DNA of 54,527 nt from Nostoc mirabile CHAB5784. GTDB taxonomy: Bacteria; Cyanobacteriota; Cyanobacteriia; Cyanobacteriales; Nostocaceae. Made by a program: the position numbers and the translations under genes. Under the pieces are notes generated by a model. The model did no database searches. It worked only from the letters and a program-made list of their open reading frames with translations, and had not been told where the DNA came from. This document shows positions 18,408 through 27,504 of this stretch, one piece after another. The stretch is from assembly GCF_020829645.1 (NCBI RefSeq), contig NZ_JAIVFS010000054.1, positions 1-54,527 of the forward strand, written 5' to 3'. Positions within the stretch are counted from its first letter, which is position 1; every line of letters begins with the position of its first letter.

Positions 18408-18817
18408 AAGTTATTATTGATACTAATATCGTAGTCTCTGCTGCTATAGCTGATAAAAATCCAGAGGCAGTAATTTTATTTGTGATTGCTAATTCTGCTT
18501 TTGAGTGGATTGTATCGGCAGAGATTATCGCAGAGTATAAGGAAGTTTTAAAGCGTCCTCGTTTAAAGTTAACTGAGGCACAATACCAAAGATGGGTTTA
18601 TTTAATTGATTCAGTAACAACACTAATTGATGTGGATGTGGAAGTTGATTTCCCCAGAGATAGGAAAGATGCAAAGTTTTTAGCTTGTGCTATTGCAGCA
18701 GGAGCAGATTTTTTTATTACGGGTGATGCTGATTTTAATGAAGCGCAAACTTTGTTAAACACAACTATTATTTCTCTGTCTTTATTTAAAAGGTTAGTTT
18801 GTGATGTGAGGGAATAA
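18404..18817 (+). CDS. PIN-domain toxin (putative RNase)
   Basis: This 137-residue PIN protein starts MKVIIDTNIVVSAAIADKNP with the first catalytic Asp in IDTN (residue 6). A conserved acidic residue lies in VSAEIIAEYKEVL, DRKDAKFLACAIAAGAD carries the third acidic cluster, and FFITGDADFNE the fourth. PIN nucleases of this family (type II, VapC-like) cut RNA when free of antitoxin. It overlaps the antitoxin by four bases. All catalytic acids are present, so it should be active. The pair lies between two 85-bp direct repeats. Confidence 0.88.
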   Translation: MKVIIDTNIVVSAAIADKNPEAVILFVIANSAFEWIVSAEIIAEYKEVLKRPRLKLTEAQYQRWVYLIDSVTTLIDVDVEVDFPRDRKDAKFLACAIAAGADFFITGDADFNEAQTLLNTTIISLSLFKRLVCDVRE

Positions 18818-18845
18818 GCTTCAATCTGGTAGGGTGCGTAAGATA

Positions 18846-19138
18846 CAATACGCTTGGGTTAAGGCTAAAACTCTTTATCAAAGTCAAATTTTTAACGTAG
18901 ACGCAAAGCGGTGAAGCAGCGCGGTCTTCTCCCAAGGGGAGACGCCAAGGGCGATGGGGGTTTCCCCCATGAGCGACTGCACCAAGCCGGAGGGCTTGCC
19001 GCAGGCTACCGCAGAGGCGCAGAGAAGCCAGTGCGTTGGGCGGGTTCCCCGACTTGTTCGCGCAGCGTCTCCCCTTGGGAGAAGCAACTGGCGCGAAACA
19101 GAGAGAAGAGAAAAAATGCTTAACCCAAGCGTATTGGC
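18846..19138. mobile_element. MITE, CAATACGCTTGGG family, with 8-bp target duplication
   Basis: The termini CAATACGCTTGGGTTAAG and CTTAACCCAAGCGTATTG are perfect inverses. GTAAGATA flanks both sides (18838-18845 and 19139-19146). The interior is a mosaic of small GC-rich repeats (CCAAGGGGAGACGCCAAGGG, GGTTTCCCCCATGAGCGACTG). It interrupts another hairpin repeat (GGTGCGTAAGATA...AACACACC). Reading frames across it are not genes. Confidence 0.9.
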
Positions 19139-19169
19139 GTAAGATAGCGGCATAACACACCGTACAAAA

Positions 19170-19253
19170 CTAAGCGATCGCATTATCGTTTGTCAGTCGG
19201 CTGAAGTCGGCAGTTTTATGTGATGGAGTTGCAAGAGTCGCGGAAAACGTCGG
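19170..19253. repeat. 85-bp direct repeat, copy 2 (leader of the STAND gene)
   Basis: It matches 17955-18039. A third partial copy (TTGCAAAAGTTGGGAAAAAA, 19329-19348) lies closer to the STAND gene. Confidence 0.85.
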
Positions 19254-19445
19254 ATTCGAGACTCTAATACTTACCGCCGGAATAACAGCAATCGTTTCAA
19301 GAACTTGCTGCTGAATTTTGAATAAAGTTTGCAAAAGTTGGGAAAAAAGTCGGATTTACAGAATCTTATCCAAAAACTCCAGCAATATAACTGTAGAGTG
19401 ATTTATAGTTGTCCTTAAAATCTGAACTCTCCTCGTCGTTACACA

Positions 19446-21851
19446 ATGGACGCCCAAGCAGCATTAGCATGGTTAGATGCCATAATTCCCCCTCAGACTG
19501 GGGAACGGTTGAGCGATTTGCAAAAAGTGATTCTTGTGCAAGTTTGGTTGGGTAGAAAATACTTGGATATCGCTCATTCTTACGGTTGTACCGAAGGACA
19601 CGCCAAGGATGCTGGTTCTCAGTTATGGAAACTGCTTTCTAAAGTATTGCGAGAAAAAATAACCAAAAGTAATTGTCGCGCTACTTTGGAACGGGTTCTG
19701 AGAAAAACTACTGTAATATCCAGTCTGATTGATTACTCGCGATCGCCCCAAAATCCCACCCCAAAATTAGAGGATACCAATTTTATTGGACGAACAGAAG
19801 CGATCGCTCACTTGAATACTTTGGTAAATCAGGGATCGAAAGTTATTGTTATCCAAGGTGAGGGAGGCTTAGGCAAAACCACTCTAGCGCAGCAATATCT
19901 CCATCAGGGGTTTGAGTTGGTTTTGGAACTGCTGATGGCGAAGGAAACGCAGAATATCACCCCCGCCGAACGAGTAGTAGAGGAATGGCTTAAACAAGAT
20001 TTTGATCAAGAACCTGGGGTAGAATTTGGGGTGACATTGGGACGACTCAAGCGCCAACTCCACAATCGGCGCATTGCGGTATTAATTGACAATCTCGAAC
20101 CTGCATTGGATCAACAAGGTAGGTTGATTGCTTCTCACCGCAACTATGTAGAACTATTGCGGGTTTTGGCTGATGCTAGGGTGCAGTCTGTTACCTTGAT
20201 TACTAGTCGCGATCGCCTTTGTGAACCAGGGCTGAATGTCAATCACTATCGGCTTCCTGGCTTGGATCAAAGCGCATGGCAACAGTTTTTTAGCAACCGT
20301 GGATTAGCCATCAACTCGCCAACTTTGCAAATCATGCATCGCACTTATGGCGGTAATGCTAAAGCAATGGGAATTCTCTGTGGTTCGATTCTGGAGGATT
20401 TTGACGGTGATATGGTTCTTTATTGGCAAGAAAATCATGCCGATCCGTTAGCAGCAACCGACTTAAAAAATTTAGCAGTTAGTCAAATCAATCGCCTGCA
20501 AGCCCTCGATCCCCAAGCTTATCGCCTGCTTTGTCGTTTGGGATGTTATCGTTACCAAGATATACCCACCATTGCATCTCAAGGATTGTTTTGTTTACTT
20601 TGGGATGTCCCACCCGATCAACATCGCCAAATCATTGCCTCGTTGAGAAATCGGTCTTTAGTAGAGTGTGAAAAAGGTGAATACTGGTTGCATCCGGTGA
20701 TTCGGAAAGAAGCGATCGCACGTCTACGCCCCACCTATGAATGGGAAATTGCCAACCACAAAGCCGCAGAATTTTGGACAACTAGTGTTAAACAAATTGA
20801 AACCTTTAAGGATGCTTTGCAAGCTCTGGAAGCATATCATCACTACATAGAAATTAATGAATTTGAGTTGGCGGGGAAGGTCATTTTAAAAAGCCGAAAT
20901 AACCAATGGCAGCAATTTTTGCCTCTTGGTAGTACGTTGTACCGTATGGGTTTAATTCAACCGATACTTGCGGCAATTAATCAAGTTATTCACAATCTGG
21001 AAAATGAGCAAAATCTCAGTGAACTTTACAACATATTGGGTGATTTATATTGGATAACAGGTAATATTAGTCAAGCGATCGCTTGTCAAAAAAAGACTAT
21101 TACTCTGGCAACCCAAGCACTTAAATCACTTGTACCTCAGCCAGATAATAAACATGCAGTTTACTATCTGAGAATGCTAGAGGTAGATTCTTTATTAAGT
21201 ATTGGTCTTTATCAAATAGATTTGTGGGAACTAAAGGCAGCCGCAGAGTTATTTCAACAAGTAATTTACCTGGCTCAAAATACTGAGCATCATCGCTGGG
21301 CAGAGAAAGCTTCAGTGTGTTTAGCTTTGGTGTATTCTTATTTAGGTTTACGTGATGCCTCTTATGCATTAGCAAATGTAGCTTATCAAAATATTACGAA
21401 CGAAAAATTGGTGGAACAGACTGGAAGATTTGTCTATTTCATGCAAATTTTGGGTCAAACCTATGTAAATTTAGGAGATTCTTATAAGGCAAATCAAATA
21501 CTCCACCAAGCTTTGACTTTTGCTGAAGAAAGCCACTATATGCAGGTAAAAGCAAAAACACTAAATGGTTTAGCAGAAATCCATCGACAACAAGCAGATT
21601 TTGCGTTAGCCCTTACTCATCATACAGAAGCAATCGAACTTTTGGATAAAATAGGTGCTAAGTGTGACCTAGCTGAAGCTTATTTTCAATTAGGTTTAAC
21701 TTATCAAAAAATGGCAAAGGGTGATGAAAGTCAAAGAAATTTTAATCGAGCAATTAAGCTATTTACTGAAATAAAAGCTCCGAAACAAGTTAAAAAAATT
21801 TCAACCTGCGCGGCTCAAAGCAACGCATCTATAAAGAGCAATGTCTCTTGA
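19446..21851 (+). CDS. STAND ATPase with N-terminal helix-turn-helix, NB-ARC and TPR domains
   Basis: This 801-residue protein has three parts. Residues 1-95 form a helical domain (LSDLQKVILVQVWLGRKYLDIA, then GCTEGHAKDAGSQLWK) like the N-terminal helix-turn-helix of vWA-MoxR-associated proteins. Residues 112-370 are an NB-ARC NTPase with P-loop GEGGLGKTT (138-146), Walker B AVLIDNL (211-217), a sensor-like LITSRDR and GLDQSAW, then a winged-helix region (LVECEKGEYWLHPVIRKEA). From about 430 the protein is TPR repeats (for example NLGDSYKANQILHQAL, LAEAYFQLGLTYQKMAKGD). STAND proteins oligomerise on sensing a signal; several act in antiviral defence or regulated cell death. No effector domain is fused, so it may be a regulator or use a partner. 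It has its own repeat-rich leader and ends in a 21-bp array. Confidence 0.88.
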   Translation: MDAQAALAWLDAIIPPQTGERLSDLQKVILVQVWLGRKYLDIAHSYGCTEGHAKDAGSQLWKLLSKVLREKITKSNCRATLERVLRKTTVISSLIDYSRSPQNPTPKLEDTNFIGRTEAIAHLNTLVNQGSKVIVIQGEGGLGKTTLAQQYLHQGFELVLELLMAKETQNITPAERVVEEWLKQDFDQEPGVEFGVTLGRLKRQLHNRRIAVLIDNLEPALDQQGRLIASHRNYVELLRVLADARVQSVTLITSRDRLCEPGLNVNHYRLPGLDQSAWQQFFSNRGLAINSPTLQIMHRTYGGNAKAMGILCGSILEDFDGDMVLYWQENHADPLAATDLKNLAVSQINRLQALDPQAYRLLCRLGCYRYQDIPTIASQGLFCLLWDVPPDQHRQIIASLRNRSLVECEKGEYWLHPVIRKEAIARLRPTYEWEIANHKAAEFWTTSVKQIETFKDALQALEAYHHYIEINEFELAGKVILKSRNNQWQQFLPLGSTLYRMGLIQPILAAINQVIHNLENEQNLSELYNILGDLYWITGNISQAIACQKKTITLATQALKSLVPQPDNKHAVYYLRMLEVDSLLSIGLYQIDLWELKAAAELFQQVIYLAQNTEHHRWAEKASVCLALVYSYLGLRDASYALANVAYQNITNEKLVEQTGRFVYFMQILGQTYVNLGDSYKANQILHQALTFAEESHYMQVKAKTLNGLAEIHRQQADFALALTHHTEAIELLDKIGAKCDLAEAYFQLGLTYQKMAKGDESQRNFNRAIKLFTEIKAPKQVKKISTCAAQSNASIKSNVS

Positions 21852-21861
21852 CATCATGCCC

Positions 21862-22205
21862 ACAACTTAAGCGTACCTTATAACACTTGAGCATTGATAA
21901 TCACAACTGTATCTGTATTAACAACAACTTAAGCGTAACTTATAGGAACTCGAACGTTTGTAACCACAGTTTCAGCAAATATAACAACAGCTTAAACTGT
22001 ATTAACAACAACTTAAGCGTAACTTATAATAACTTGAATATTCATAACCACAGCTTCAACTGTATTAACAACAACTTAAGCGTAACTTATAAGAGCTTGA
22101 ACGTTTATAACTACAGCTTCTTCTGTTGTAACTACAGCTTCTTCTGTTGTAACTACAGCTTAAGCGTTACTTATGACAACTTGAACCTTTGTAACCACAG
22201 CTTTA
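21862..22205. repeat. Array of about sixteen degenerate 21-bp repeats
   Basis: The unit approximates TATAACNACAGCTTNAACNTT. Identical AACTTAAGCGTAACTTATA segments recur at 21864, 21926, 22010, 22073 and about 22157, spaced 62, 84, 63 and 84 bases, all near multiples of 21. Because 21 is divisible by three, one frame stays open from 21887 (TTG) to 22228, encoding heptapeptide repeats such as CNYSFFC. It has no ATG or ribosome binding site, so I do not call a gene. The array starts about 10 bases after the STAND gene's stop. Confidence 0.85.
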
Positions 22206-22228
22206 ATTTTCTGAGGGACAGTGTTTAG

Positions 22229-22965
22229 TGTAGTGACAACTGATCAACCGATACTAACAATAGTTGCTGATGAAATCCTCATAGCGCAACTCCATTCAAT
22301 TTCTCTAGAAGTAAATGGTTAATAAATTGAAGTGCGATCGCATTTCACAAAAAACATTGATTTTTAAACCAAAGCTGCATATTAGGTTCGCCAGTGTGGG
22401 CATATCTGGCCAGACAAGCGAAGAATTGTAAAACTGGATGCGGCTAATTTCTGGCGTCGAATGGTGCGTAGACGCATACTTTTACGGGGATCTTGCTTGG
22501 CGTAGCGTCTGTCTGCGACATAAATTCGCGTTCCAAGAGTTGCGGCTTGTCTTTGGACATCCCTTATATCAGCCTATCTTGATTACAAGGCGTATTTTTG
22601 AAGCAACTTATACAGTTTTTCTAATTGCGATCGCGTAGCGTGCCGTAGGCAATCGCTATCGACTTAAGTAGAAATTATTTTGTTAAGCGATCGCACATCC
22701 AGGGCAAAGAGCAATATCTGACGACAAATCGAGGAAGAGTCTACAGTTTTGCAATTCTTGAGACAAATGCGATCGCTCATCTCACCTTCCTATATCAACT
22801 AATTATGGGGTTATCTGATTGCCAAAGTTTTGTATCCACTAAATTTTAAATTTGTCAATATCTACTGTCTACAGCTAAAGTATAATGTTAAAATCAAGTC
22901 CTCAGCTAAAAATGTTAAAATCAAGTCCTCAGCTAAACTAGAGAATATACAAACCATTGCTAATT
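22229..22965. other. Intergenic region with small repeats, no supported gene
   Basis: It contains several HIP1 sites, mosaics of small repeats (22465-22520), and a 27-bp tandem duplication (ATGTTAAAATCAAGTCCTCA..., 22885-22938). A minus-strand frame ending at 22384 (for example LGTRIYVADRRYAKQDPRKS) looks slightly protein-like but has no start and includes repeat sequence. Confidence 0.5.
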
Positions 22966-23073
22966 ACTAGTAAAGTGTGGCGGAAGTTTGCCTACCTTTA
23001 ACAAGGAGCAAAATCCCCTTGTTAGTCTGGTTAATTGAGATGGTAGCTGGATTTACACGCCCCCTTTACTAGT
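22966..23073 (+). repeat. Structured ACTAGT element, copy 1
   Basis: The ends ACTAGTAAAG and CTTTACTAGT are inverse copies. Inside, TAACAAGG...CCTTGTTA forms a hairpin after the core GTGGCGGAAGTTTGCCTAC. The core and the TTAATTGAGATG and AGCTGGAT segments recur on the minus strand at 43895-44014. Confidence 0.75.
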
Positions 23074-23285
23074 TGCTATGTCTTTCGCTCTCGAAGGAAA
23101 TCTGGTCAAATGGTAGAGATAATTCACGACTCTAGCGCGTCTGTAAACTCAACTAATACTACAAAATTGGCTTAAAAGTTTAGGGATTGTGACACTTAGT
23201 TCGTCTGATTGCCCATAATAATAAAAGTAACACTTCAGCAATTTACTGTTGTACTCTATTAGTAATTCATAACTATATTTTAACT

Positions 23286-23942
23286 ATGACTACGCAAACA
23301 CTACCTCCATCAGAAGTTTATCAAGGTCAGTTTGGGGAATTTACAATTACTCAGAGCGATCGCACTGGCGTAATTATCTACCGCGCTGGGCTAATGGTAG
23401 CAGCACTGAGCTTTGCCATAGGCAGTGCTTTAGTTTTGCTCAACAATAACCCGGCTATTTTTACCGCACTTACACCTCTATATACTTGTTTTAGTCTCGC
23501 TCTTGGTGTAAGTTTATTTACCATTCATATCTATATGGCATCACTGCACCGAATATTGCAAATTTTTTGGGCGCTCGGTAGTATAGCATCAGTGATTCTG
23601 GCAATCTCTAGTAGTGAACCTTTAGCTCTCGCTGTTTACAATCAGCCTCTTAGCTTATTTGGAGTTGGTTTTATCTTCGTTGCTTTGACAGGTATTTATT
23701 TTAAAGAGGCTTTTTGCTTCAATCGCCTGGAAACCAAAGTATTAACCCTAATAGTACCGCTACTCTTGTTAGGACATTTGGTGGGAATTTTACCAACTCA
23801 GGGGGAAAGTGTTTTATTAGGAATTTGGGCAACATTGTTTTTGGTATTTGCCCTGAGAAAGACAGTGCAAGCAATTCCTGCTGATATCGGAGATAAGTCT
23901 GTATTTACTTACTTGAAAGAACAACGTTTAGCTAAGGTTTAA
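23286..23942 (+). CDS. DUF2301-type integral membrane protein
   Basis: This 218-residue protein has a hydrophilic start (EVYQGQFGEFTITQSDRTGV) and then six or seven hydrophobic helices. A conserved segment GIYFKEAFCFNRLETK lies about residues 140-155, and the C-terminus is KEQRLAKV. The pattern fits the cyanobacterial DUF2301 family, widely conserved and of unknown function. The start is ATG 23286, with weak Shine-Dalgarno. Its stop overlaps the next gene's ATG by one base (TAATG), so the two are almost certainly co-transcribed and translationally coupled. Confidence 0.8.
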   Translation: MTTQTLPPSEVYQGQFGEFTITQSDRTGVIIYRAGLMVAALSFAIGSALVLLNNNPAIFTALTPLYTCFSLALGVSLFTIHIYMASLHRILQIFWALGSIASVILAISSSEPLALAVYNQPLSLFGVGFIFVALTGIYFKEAFCFNRLETKVLTLIVPLLLLGHLVGILPTQGESVLLGIWATLFLVFALRKTVQAIPADIGDKSVFTYLKEQRLAKV

Positions 23943-24628
23943 TGCAGAAAAATCGTCGGTGTCAAAAATTTCCAAAAATCAAACTAATAAAACGCCAAGA
24001 AATGTGGACACTTACGGCTCAGGGGTGGGCGATTGCAATCGCTTCGATTGCTTATTTAATATTTTTCACTATTACTCATGTACACTCATTTCTCGCCGTG
24101 ACTTCCCCGATAAAATCAGCAGAAGTATTGGTTGTTGAAGGATGGCTACCAGATTATGCCATACAACAAGCTTTGACTGAATTTAAAAACGGTTCTTATA
24201 GTCTAGTAATTACCACGGGAGGCTCAATAGAAAAAGGAAATTATCTTAGCGAATACAAGAACTTTGCAGAAGTGTCAGCCGCCACTTTCAAGAAACTCGG
24301 TTTAGAATCAGAGAAGGTGGTGGCTGTTCCAACACCTGTGGTAATCAAGGATCGTAGCTATGCATCTGCTGCCGAATTTAATCGCTGGCTATCCAATTCA
24401 AATTTAAAGCTACAATCAATTAATGTTTTTTCCTTGGACGTTCACACCCGTAGGAGTTGGCTGCTGTTCAAAAAACTGCTTACCCCTAACATAAAAGTTG
24501 GTGCAATTGCTGCCAAAACACAAGATTATGATCCGAAAAAATGGTGGAATTATAGCCAAGGTGTACGGACAATTATTGATGAAGGCATAGCTTATATTTA
24601 TGCGCGGTTTTTGAATTGGAAAGCCTAA
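23942..24628 (+). CDS. YdcF/SanA/ElyC-like (DUF218) membrane-anchored protein
   Basis: This 228-residue protein starts at ATG 23942, overlapping the preceding stop. A basic start is followed by one membrane helix (WAIAIASIAYLIFFTITHV, about residues 29-48). The domain with SAEVLVVEGWLPDYAIQQAL, LVITTGGSIEKGNYLSEY, YASAAEFNRWL and VFSLDVHTRRSWLLFKKLL resembles the DUF218 fold (Rossmann-like, as in SanA/ElyC/YdcF). Relatives affect envelope glycan metabolism, but no biochemical role is firm for this one. The domain is likely periplasmic or on the inner face, depending on orientation. STRRs follow the stop. Confidence 0.75.
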   Translation: MQKNRRCQKFPKIKLIKRQEMWTLTAQGWAIAIASIAYLIFFTITHVHSFLAVTSPIKSAEVLVVEGWLPDYAIQQALTEFKNGSYSLVITTGGSIEKGNYLSEYKNFAEVSAATFKKLGLESEKVVAVPTPVVIKDRSYASAAEFNRWLSNSNLKLQSINVFSLDVHTRRSWLLFKKLLTPNIKVGAIAAKTQDYDPKKWWNYSQGVRTIIDEGIAYIYARFLNWKA

Positions 24629-24633
24629 AAGTA

Positions 24634-24745
24634 ATAATTCGTAATTCGTAATTCGTAATTCGTAATTCGTAATTCGTAATTCGTAATACTCGCCTCCGGC
24701 GAGAAGCAAGCTACGTAATTCGTAATTTTGAGTTACGAACTACGA
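24634..24745. repeat. STRR array of CGTAATT heptamers with an inserted small repeat
   Basis: Six or more CGTAATT heptamers are interrupted by CTCGCCTCCGGCGAG and followed by a partly inverted copy (GTTACGAACTACGAATTATG). Confidence 0.85.
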
Positions 24746-24809
24746 ATTATGTTAGATAAACTTAACTTTGGAGAGGTGCTTTTACTATAGGCAATTAGAC
24801 GAGATTTTA

Positions 24810-25946
24810 TTACTTCTCCAAGATTTGTAATAATGCTTGTCGGTAAATTTTCAGTCCTTCTGCGTTCAGATGATCACCATCGGTCGTCAAATTCTCTTTA
24901 AGAACATTATTCTCATACAATGGTGCTACTCCTGCTGCTGCAACTGGCACTTTTTCAGTTTCAGCAACTTTATTAATCAGAGCATTAATTTGTTCAACTC
25001 TAGAAAGTGGGGCTGATACAGTTGGATCTGAGCTTGCTGGAACTGTTGAATAAAAAGCCGGAATGAGAAAAATCTCTTTATTTCCCATTGTACGAATAAG
25101 TGCGATCGCCTCTTGCAGATTCTTGCTAAACAACTCATCACTAATTCCATACCAAGCATCATTTCCACCGACGGCAATAATAGCTTTTTCGCATGTAACC
25201 TTGGTAGGAATTAAACTTTTCAGTTGTTCCAGTAATGAGATTGTACTCAAGCCATTTAACGCAAAATTAAAAGTATCATTCCCAAGAGTATTACCAAGTC
25301 CAGCCGAAATAGAATCGCCAAATAAGCAACCTGAGAATTGTTTATCTTGGGCGGCAAGTATTTGATATTGCAGTGCAATTTTACCTAAGGGGGAAGAACT
25401 TACATTGTCCTTTGGAGGTGCATCAGCAGAACCAGAAGAAGAATTTGCCATGCCGACTAGCTTAGAAATTTTTGACACATCAACAACTAGTTGATTACTG
25501 GGATAGGCTGCTAGAAAGCTGACTAATCCTAGACCTTCTGGTGATTTTGCTCCTATGATAATGGCAGATCGTAGGGCTTGTGTACTCGCTTGATCGCGAC
25601 GGGCGATGGCTTGGGATGCAAAAGATAAAATTTGCTTGCCCATTCCTGTATTTATCAACTTATCTAAAGCCACAATATCAAGAGACATTTTTACCTGAAG
25701 GGCATCTTGGAACTTCTGTTTCTCCTTCGCGCTGAGGTAATCTAAGAAAGATTGCAGATCGGCAGAAACCTTTTGGTTATCGGCATAGTTGCGTATATCT
25801 GCCACAGGGATCGATTGCTCAAACAATCCGTATCTGACAGTAACTTTCTCAGCCGCCAAACTAGGCAACAAACCAAGGCCACTGTGCAACAGTAAAAATA
25901 TTAAACACCCAGATAAGCTTATTAAAAGACGATAGAAATATTTCAT
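24810..25946 (-). CDS. Secreted DUF1400 plus SGNH/GDSL-type hydrolase
   Basis: This protein of about 378 residues starts at ATG 25946 (MKYFYRLLISLSG); the upstream in-frame TTG would disrupt the signal peptide. A signal peptide ends near LPSLAAE (about residue 32). Residues 33-160 match the DUF1400 module found before cyanobacterial alpha/beta hydrolases (VTVRYGLFEQSIPVADI...SFLAAYPSNQLVVDVSKISK). The C-terminal half has SGNH blocks: FGDSISAGLG (catalytic Ser), a Gly near LNGLSTIS, VGGNDAWYG (Asn) and TDGDHLNAEG (Asp/His). It is probably an exported esterase or lipase-like enzyme acting on an unknown envelope substrate. This two-domain order is less common than DUF1400 plus alpha/beta hydrolase. 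Confidence 0.78.
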   Translation of the reverse strand: MKYFYRLLISLSGCLIFLLLHSGLGLLPSLAAEKVTVRYGLFEQSIPVADIRNYADNQKVSADLQSFLDYLSAKEKQKFQDALQVKMSLDIVALDKLINTGMGKQILSFASQAIARRDQASTQALRSAIIIGAKSPEGLGLVSFLAAYPSNQLVVDVSKISKLVGMANSSSGSADAPPKDNVSSSPLGKIALQYQILAAQDKQFSGCLFGDSISAGLGNTLGNDTFNFALNGLSTISLLEQLKSLIPTKVTCEKAIIAVGGNDAWYGISDELFSKNLQEAIALIRTMGNKEIFLIPAFYSTVPASSDPTVSAPLSRVEQINALINKVAETEKVPVAAAGVAPLYENNVLKENLTTDGDHLNAEGLKIYRQALLQILEK

Positions 25947-25969
25947 CACACAAAATAAGAAGATAGTCA

Positions 25970-26150
25970 ATAGTTAATAGTCAAGAGTCAAGAGTCAAAA
26001 GTCAAGGGGTTAGTCATTAGTCATTAGTCATTAGTCATTAGTCATTAGTCATTAGTCATTAGTCATTAGTCATTAATTATTCTTCCCCTGCTCCCCCTGC
26101 CCCCTACTCCCCACTCCCCACTCCCCACTCCCCACTCCTCACTTTCCATT
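25970..26150. repeat. STRR block (TTAGTCA and CACTCCC heptamers)
   Basis: Consecutive GTCAAGA, nine or more TTAGTCA and several CCACTCC heptamers fill the gap between the GDSL gene and dprA. Confidence 0.9.
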
Positions 26151-26210
26151 AATATCAACATCCAACCACCATTTGGGAATACTCAATCCAGTAGGCGTGA
26201 GGATGAAACC

Positions 26211-27326
26211 GTGGTAGAAGAAGGCGCATATTGGCTAGCTTGGGCGCAAATTTCGGGAATTGGCCCGGTATTACTGCGGCGGCTGCAACAGCATTTTGGC
26301 ACGTTGGCAACAGCTTGGAAGGCTACCAAGGTACAGTTGGGAGAAGTAGAAGGTTTTGGTTTTCAAACACTAGAAAAAGTAGTACAACAGCGATCGCGTT
26401 TGCATCCAGAACAACTATTCACCAAGCACCAGCAGGAAAATTCCCATTTCTGGACACCAGCAGATGCAGATTATCCCCGCTTACTGTTGGAAACTCCGAG
26501 TCCACCGCCGATTTTGTATTATCGCGGTGAAGTTGAACTCCAAGAAAATCTCGGACAAAAACCGATGGTTGGAATTGTCGGAACCCGCCAACCCTCAGAA
26601 TACGGTATCCGTTGGACTCGCCAAATTAGTACAGCTTTGGCTAAAAATGGCTTTACAGTTGTTTCTGGTATGGCAGAGGGAATTGACACAGAAAGCCACA
26701 TCGCCGCGATGAAAGCAGGTGGACGCACGATCGCAGTTTTGGGAACTGGTGTAGATGTTATCTATCCACATAAAAATCGAGATTTGTACAAGCAGATTTT
26801 GACGGCTGGGTTAGTCGTGAGTGAGTATCCCACAAAAACCCCACCAGATCGCAAGCACTTTCCCCGTCGCAACCGGATTATTGCAGGTTTAAGCCGCGCT
26901 ATCCTCGTAATGGAAGCGCCTTTAAAATCTGGTGCCCTAATTACTGCTACCTACGCAAATGAATTTGGTAGAGATGTCTATGCACTACCTGGAAGACTGG
27001 ACGATCATCCATCCCAAGGGTGCTTAAAGTTACTGAGTCAAGGAGCTTCTTTCATCCTCAAAGAATTAGATGAACTGTTAACAATGCTAGGAGCAATACC
27101 ACAAATTGATGGAGTCGAGGCTTCCACAGCACCAGAACAGTTAATGCCAACTTTATCGCCAGAATTGCAAACAGTAATGGATGCGATCGCAAGTGAAGCT
27201 TTACCCTTCGATTTTATTGTCCAACAAACCGGCATGGCTGCTGGTTCAGTTTCCGGTGCGTTGTTACAGTTGGAACTTATGGGTTTCGTTTCGCAATTAC
27301 CAGGAATGCGGTATCAAAAAAGTTAA
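26211..27326 (+). CDS. dprA: DNA-processing protein DprA
   Basis: This 371-residue protein has an N-terminal helix-hairpin region (YWLAWAQISGIGPVLLRRL) and a Rossmann core with VGIVGTRQPSEYG, VVSGMAEGIDTESHIAAM, TIAVLGTGVDVIYPHKN, FPRRNRIIAGLS and PLKSGALITATYA. A C-terminal winged-helix (SPELQTVMDAIASEALPFD) follows. DprA loads RecA onto incoming single strands during natural transformation. GTG 26211 is the start: GAGG at 26199-26202 lies eight bases upstream, and the nearby ATG at 26203 is out of frame and closes at once. Full length and intact. Confidence 0.95.
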   Translation: MVEEGAYWLAWAQISGIGPVLLRRLQQHFGTLATAWKATKVQLGEVEGFGFQTLEKVVQQRSRLHPEQLFTKHQQENSHFWTPADADYPRLLLETPSPPPILYYRGEVELQENLGQKPMVGIVGTRQPSEYGIRWTRQISTALAKNGFTVVSGMAEGIDTESHIAAMKAGGRTIAVLGTGVDVIYPHKNRDLYKQILTAGLVVSEYPTKTPPDRKHFPRRNRIIAGLSRAILVMEAPLKSGALITATYANEFGRDVYALPGRLDDHPSQGCLKLLSQGASFILKELDELLTMLGAIPQIDGVEASTAPEQLMPTLSPELQTVMDAIASEALPFDFIVQQTGMAAGSVSGALLQLELMGFVSQLPGMRYQKS

Positions 27327-27504
27327 GAGTTAAAAGATACAGCAGAATTCAGAATTCAGAATTCAGGAGTAAAACACGCTTTATACCTGGGTAACAGACG
27401 CGAGCTTGTATACCTCACCAACTTGAAATCTGCTGTAATAGTATAGTTGAGCTTTTTAAGTTTGTTTTTAGCGATTTAACTAACAGATTTATGGGAATAT
27501 AAAA

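Noticed and set aside
18786..19183. Several frames on both strands
   Set aside because: They lie within a MITE and its GC-rich repeat mosaic.
21887..22228. 113-codon frame with heptapeptide repeats
   Set aside because: TTG start, no ribosome binding site, and the open frame follows from a 21-bp repeat unit; kept only as an observation.
22438..22638. 66-codon plus frame and a protein-like minus frame
   Set aside because: They include small dispersed repeats and HIP1 sites, and have no start signal or recognisable domain.
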